The position numbers and the translations under genes were made by a program. Source: Trichomonas tenax (lineage: Eukaryota > Parabasalia > Trichomonadida > Trichomonadidae). From it: a stretch of 18,938 nucleotides of DNA. Position 1 is the first letter of the stretch, and each line of letters starts with the position of its first letter. The notes under the pieces are model-generated. The model searched no databases. It worked only from the letters and a program-made list of their open reading frames with translations, and had not been told where the DNA came from. The stretch spans positions 1 through 18,938 of the forward strand of contig JALKBU010000987.1 of assembly GCA_023091735.1 (NCBI GenBank). Reading direction: 5' to 3'. This document shows, one piece after another, positions 16,347 to 18,938 of this stretch.

Positions 16347-16683
16347 GTCAAAATGGCTTTACATGTCAAAAATGTTTTTACATAGCATTTAATTTCTACC
16401 AATATAAATCAACAAAATACCAAAAGACATACCTGTGCTCTGACTGTTGGTATCGATTTCGATCAAAAACTAAATCAAAATATATGATGTTGCTTTTGAT
16501 TTTTAAAACTTTTCACAAGTTTTTGCAATTTTCTGTTAAAAACAGCGTTTCATCGGCAAAGCAAATAATAGGAGTTATTATATTATTGATATCTAGTTTG
16601 TTGATGTATGAGCGTTAATAAATTCTCCAATAATCTGGATATTATAAATAATATTTTGAGTTAGAGATAAAGAAGAATTATAT
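16347..16683. other. Spacer between HP1-like and USP14 genes
   Basis: About 337 bp. The part next to the HP1-like start has two upstream-motif copies, TTTACATGTCA (16358-16368) and TTTACATAGCA (16377-16387), 19 bp apart, and GCCATTTT just before the ATG region. The rest is AT-rich 3' flank of USP14 without a supported gene. Confidence 0.5.
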
Positions 16684-17907
16684 TTATTCATCAATGCGTT
16701 CATAATACAACAAGAAAGAGCAGTGCCAGTCACCAGATCCGGAGAGTTGCTCAACATCTTCTGGTGTGATCTCTGTAACGTTTTCATCATTATATCTAAG
16801 CCATTGTTCGTTGATCTTGACGTGTGTGATGTAGTGGCCAGAGTTAGCAGATCTGCCCTGGTGTGTTAAAACAGCTCTGAGCTGGTAGAAGCCAGAGCCC
16901 TTGACTTGATCGGATTCTCTTGCAGCGGCGATGGAAGCTCTCAACTCTGGATCAGCCCATTGGACGACATCGAGGCGGAATGGGTGCTGAACTCTGCGAA
17001 CAATCTTGGCTGTCGTGTTTTCATCAGTACGGTATGTGAAACGAAGCATCTGGATTGTCAAGTACTTTGGAAGTGATGCAATCTGCTGTGTCTGCTTCCA
17101 GACAGTGAGTCCATCGACACCATCGATCTTGCGCTCGATCTCTGATGGGCGGAACAAACCTAACTCGATGGAACTGACATCCTGATCAATGATACATTGG
17201 ATCTTGTTATCTGTAACTAATTGCTTTTCAGATGGTCTTACACCTGTTGGATCTTCAAGTGTTGTTCTCAATGTAATTTCAGTAAGTTCTTCGTACTTTC
17301 TTCCGAGAGCTTTGACCAAGTGCTGATGGATTGTAGACATGCACTCGGATGCATCTTGCTGCATGTAGGCTCCAGACTGCTGATCGATCTGAGCATAGTT
17401 TGGATGATCAAGACGAAGCTGTCCAACGACATTTGGAAGTCCTGCTGGAGCATTCTTCATCCAGTTGCTGAGTTCCTTAACGAATTTGTCTGGATTTGAC
17501 TGTGGATCGTATTCCTTGATGAGATTTCCGAATGCTGGAATATTCTTCAGCGTCTGAATGCAAGAATTTAAGTAGCATGTGTTGCCAAAGTTTTTGGCGC
17601 CAATGCGAGCCTCAGCTGGAACGATATCAGCGTCTTCCTCGATGACTTCTGGCTCATCATCTGGAACTGTAGTCCAGATTGGAGCAATTTCGGCAGTACC
17701 GATGAGCATGAACTTGGTGCCTGGCTTGATTTCGCCTTCGGGGAATTTGTCGCCAGATTTCAACTGCTTGCGTCTCATGCACAATTTCATTTTAGGGACT
17801 GGAACACCAGTGAGGTTCTGCAGCTTTTGGAGGTATGCATCGACTGGAAGTGTTGGATCGCATTTAATATCGAATGATTTTCCATTCCACGTTGTTACTG
17901 TGTCCAT
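16684..17907 (-). CDS. USP14: Ubiquitin carboxyl-terminal hydrolase 14 (USP14/Ubp6)
   Basis: Proteasome-bound deubiquitinase. From the ATG at 17907 the protein has 407 residues: a ubiquitin-like domain at 1-75 (TTWNGKSFDIKCDP ... KPGTKFMLIGTAE) that docks on the proteasome, a short acidic linker (82-95), then a USP catalytic domain. Visible catalytic features are the Cys box GAKNFGNTCYLNS with C111, the QQDASE box (183-188), the His box SGHYITHVK with H358, and YNDENV (372-377). I chose the ATG at 17907 rather than one 78 bp upstream (17985), because the UBL fold starts there and the extra 26 residues come from the AT-rich promoter. The protein is shorter than human USP14 (494) or yeast Ubp6 (499). 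The coding sequence is GC-richer than its neighbours, suggesting strong expression. It is divergent from the LisH gene across a 276-bp motif-rich promoter. Confidence 0.92.
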   Translation of the reverse strand: MDTVTTWNGKSFDIKCDPTLPVDAYLQKLQNLTGVPVPKMKLCMRRKQLKSGDKFPEGEIKPGTKFMLIGTAEIAPIWTTVPDDEPEVIEEDADIVPAEARIGAKNFGNTCYLNSCIQTLKNIPAFGNLIKEYDPQSNPDKFVKELSNWMKNAPAGLPNVVGQLRLDHPNYAQIDQQSGAYMQQDASECMSTIHQHLVKALGRKYEELTEITLRTTLEDPTGVRPSEKQLVTDNKIQCIIDQDVSSIELGLFRPSEIERKIDGVDGLTVWKQTQQIASLPKYLTIQMLRFTYRTDENTTAKIVRRVQHPFRLDVVQWADPELRASIAAARESDQVKGSGFYQLRAVLTHQGRSANSGHYITHVKINEQWLRYNDENVTEITPEDVEQLSGSGDWHCSFLLYYERIDE

Positions 17908-17973
17908 TATTTTTTTTATAAAATTGGTCAAGTAAAAATCTTTTGTTGGTGTCAAATTTATGATTTTGACAAA

Positions 17974-18154
17974 GTTACATGTCATATTATAAAATTTTGA
18001 ATATCTTTACACAGCATATTTTTTCTTTTAACATATTTACATGCTATATTTGGAATTTTGAAAATTTTACATGTCAAAATGATAATTGATCAATATGTTT
18101 ACATGTCAAGTTTTTAAATTTATATGTCATATAGTATCAATGATTTACATGGCA
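17974..18154. promoter_or_regulatory. TTTACATGTCA array in the USP14/LisH divergent promoter
   Basis: Copies or near-copies on the plus strand: gTTACATGTCA (17974-17984), TTTACACAGCA (18006-18016), TTTACATGCTA (18036-18046), TTTACATGTCA (18066-18076), TTTACATGTCA (18098-18108), TTTATATGTCA (about 18118-18128) and TTTACATGGCA (18144-18154). The first five start 32, 30, 30 and 32 bp apart, close to three helical turns. All have the same orientation. The array occupies most of the 276 bp between the two start codons and could serve both genes. Confidence 0.75.
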
Positions 18155-18183
18155 TGTTTTAAAAAGTGCCACAAAAATAAAAA

Positions 18184-18453
18184 ATGTCTGTTTCACAGGA
18201 TGAAATGAATTATTTAGTGTACAGATATCTTCAAGAGAACGGCTTCGTTCACTCAGCATTCATTTTCGAGTCAGAATCTCTAGCAGAATCGACAAATATC
18301 TCTGGTTCTCAAATACCACCAAATGCGTTGATCACACTTCTCCAAAAATCCCTTCAATATATGAGACTTGAGAAGGCAATTCGCGAAGCAAAGGAAGATC
18401 CAAAATCTCAAGCTAACGAAGGAATTCAACAAATCGAAAAAGCTTACAACTGA
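18184..18453 (+). CDS. LisH protein resembling the TBL1 N-terminus
   Basis: An 89-residue protein. SVSQDEMNYLVYRYLQENGFVHSAFIFESES (about 2-32) is a LisH dimerisation motif of the TBL1/TBLR1 type, and the following IPPNALITLLQKSLQYMRLEKAI (44-66) matches the tetramerising helix of the same family. Human TBL1 continues with seven or eight WD40 repeats, but here the frame ends after a charged helix and the downstream DNA shows no WD40 coding, so this is a stand-alone oligomerisation module. TBL1 family members assemble the NCoR/SMRT-HDAC3 co-repressor; a short form could act as an adaptor or competitor. The start lies about 10 bp after AAAAAGTGCCAC. It is divergent from USP14. Confidence 0.8.
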   Translation: MSVSQDEMNYLVYRYLQENGFVHSAFIFESESLAESTNISGSQIPPNALITLLQKSLQYMRLEKAIREAKEDPKSQANEGIQQIEKAYN

Positions 18454-18938
18454 AAATTGTTATTTGTTTATACGATTAAATGATATAGATTGTACAAAAT
18501 TTGGAATTACGCTTATTTATTTTTACATTAATATCATCTTTGATATTTTCTCCTATAACTATAGTGTTTTACGATATATTTGAATTACATCAGAGGCCCT
18601 AATCATAAATCTTTAGTTTGTAAGGGCTGAGATATAGAAAATAATCTTCGAAATGAAAATAGATTTAAATAAATGGGCTCAAACATTATTTTAGGTGTTT
18701 GTAAACTGGGACTGGGACAAAATAGAACAACGTGCTTTTCTGACATGTAACTTATTTTTGACATGTAAAGTCAGGATGTCAAAATAAAGGAAAGTGACAT
18801 GTTTGCGGGAAAAAAAATGGAAAAGTGTCAATAGGTTGAAATGGATTGAACTCAATGTTGGAAGCCAAAGAAGACTTCATTATGAGTAGTTGTGACCTCA
18901 TTGTGAAGGATGACCTGGTGATCTAGCAGAGATGCATC
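18454..18938. other. Right-edge spacer with upstream motifs and a cut gene start?
   Basis: About 485 bp. Motif copies in reverse orientation, TGACATGTAAC (18741), TGACATGTAAA (18759) and TGACATGTTTG (18795), stand 18 and 36 bp apart and suggest a promoter. Just downstream a short frame starts at ATG 18855 (MLEAKEDFIMSSCDLIVKDD) and ends at a TAG about 23 codons later. It could be the start of a disrupted gene or a chance frame. The opposite strand is open from 18938 to 18852. Nothing firm can be called at this edge. Confidence 0.3.

Noticed and set aside
17908..17985. N-terminal 26-residue extension of USP14
   Set aside because: The extension lies in AT-rich promoter DNA, overlaps a motif copy, and precedes the natural start of the ubiquitin-like fold.
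18852..18938. Minus-strand gene 3' end at the right edge
   Set aside because: Only 28 codons are open without any recognisable feature, and the plus-strand frame over the same bases is equally plausible.

Overview
The window looks like nuclear DNA of a parabasalid protist, most plausibly a Tritrichomonas-like trichomonad. Spacers are very AT-rich, coding regions are intron-free, the standard genetic code is used (TAA, TAG and TGA all terminate), and upstream regions are short. The gene content is typically eukaryotic: long-form tRNase Z, ARF-like GTPase, a BBSome subunit, RPA32, VPS11, a PP2A-type scaffold, tRNA-Ala, centrin, an HP1-like protein, USP14/Ubp6 and a TBL1-type LisH protein. The assignment to Tritrichomonas is inference; no search was run.

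Layout. Positions 1-1560 are a repeat-rich accessory block. It holds a tetranucleotide (AGTT) array, three copies of a cassette carrying two small GC-rich hairpins, two copies of a separate 47-nt hairpin, and a 5'-truncated reading frame that resembles the C-terminus of phage tail-collar proteins. Positions 1560-3160 hold no convincing intact gene, but do hold a cluster of GCACCA/TGGTGC palindromes. From 3161 to 11864 the window is a housekeeping region: tRNase Z (-), a 385-bp MITE-like foldback, an ARF-like GTPase (-), BBIP1 (-) and RPA2 (+) sharing a 32-bp divergent promoter, a broken VPS11 (+), and a PP2A A-like scaffold (+). Positions 11865-14573 hold two terminal-inverted-repeat elements. 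The second has about 205-240-bp TIRs and ends about 50 bp before a tRNA-Ala(TGC) gene. Positions 14757-18453 hold centrin (+), the HP1-like protein (-), USP14 (-) and the LisH protein (+).

Functional links. BBIP1, the ARF-like GTPase and centrin fit a flagellated cell. HP1-like and TBL1-like proteins are both chromatin-silencing components. VPS11, USP14 and the PP2A scaffold are general trafficking, proteasome and signalling genes. No operon logic is expected; genes are mostly divergent or convergent.

The most unusual signals are: (1) an 11-bp motif, TTTACATGTCA or its reverse complement, in phased arrays upstream of several genes (22-bp steps before the ARF-like gene, about 31-bp steps between USP14 and the LisH gene); (2) the two families of hairpins in the first 1.3 kb, whose stems keep pairing through compensatory base changes; (3) the tail-collar-like fragment; and (4) the truncated, frameshifted VPS11.
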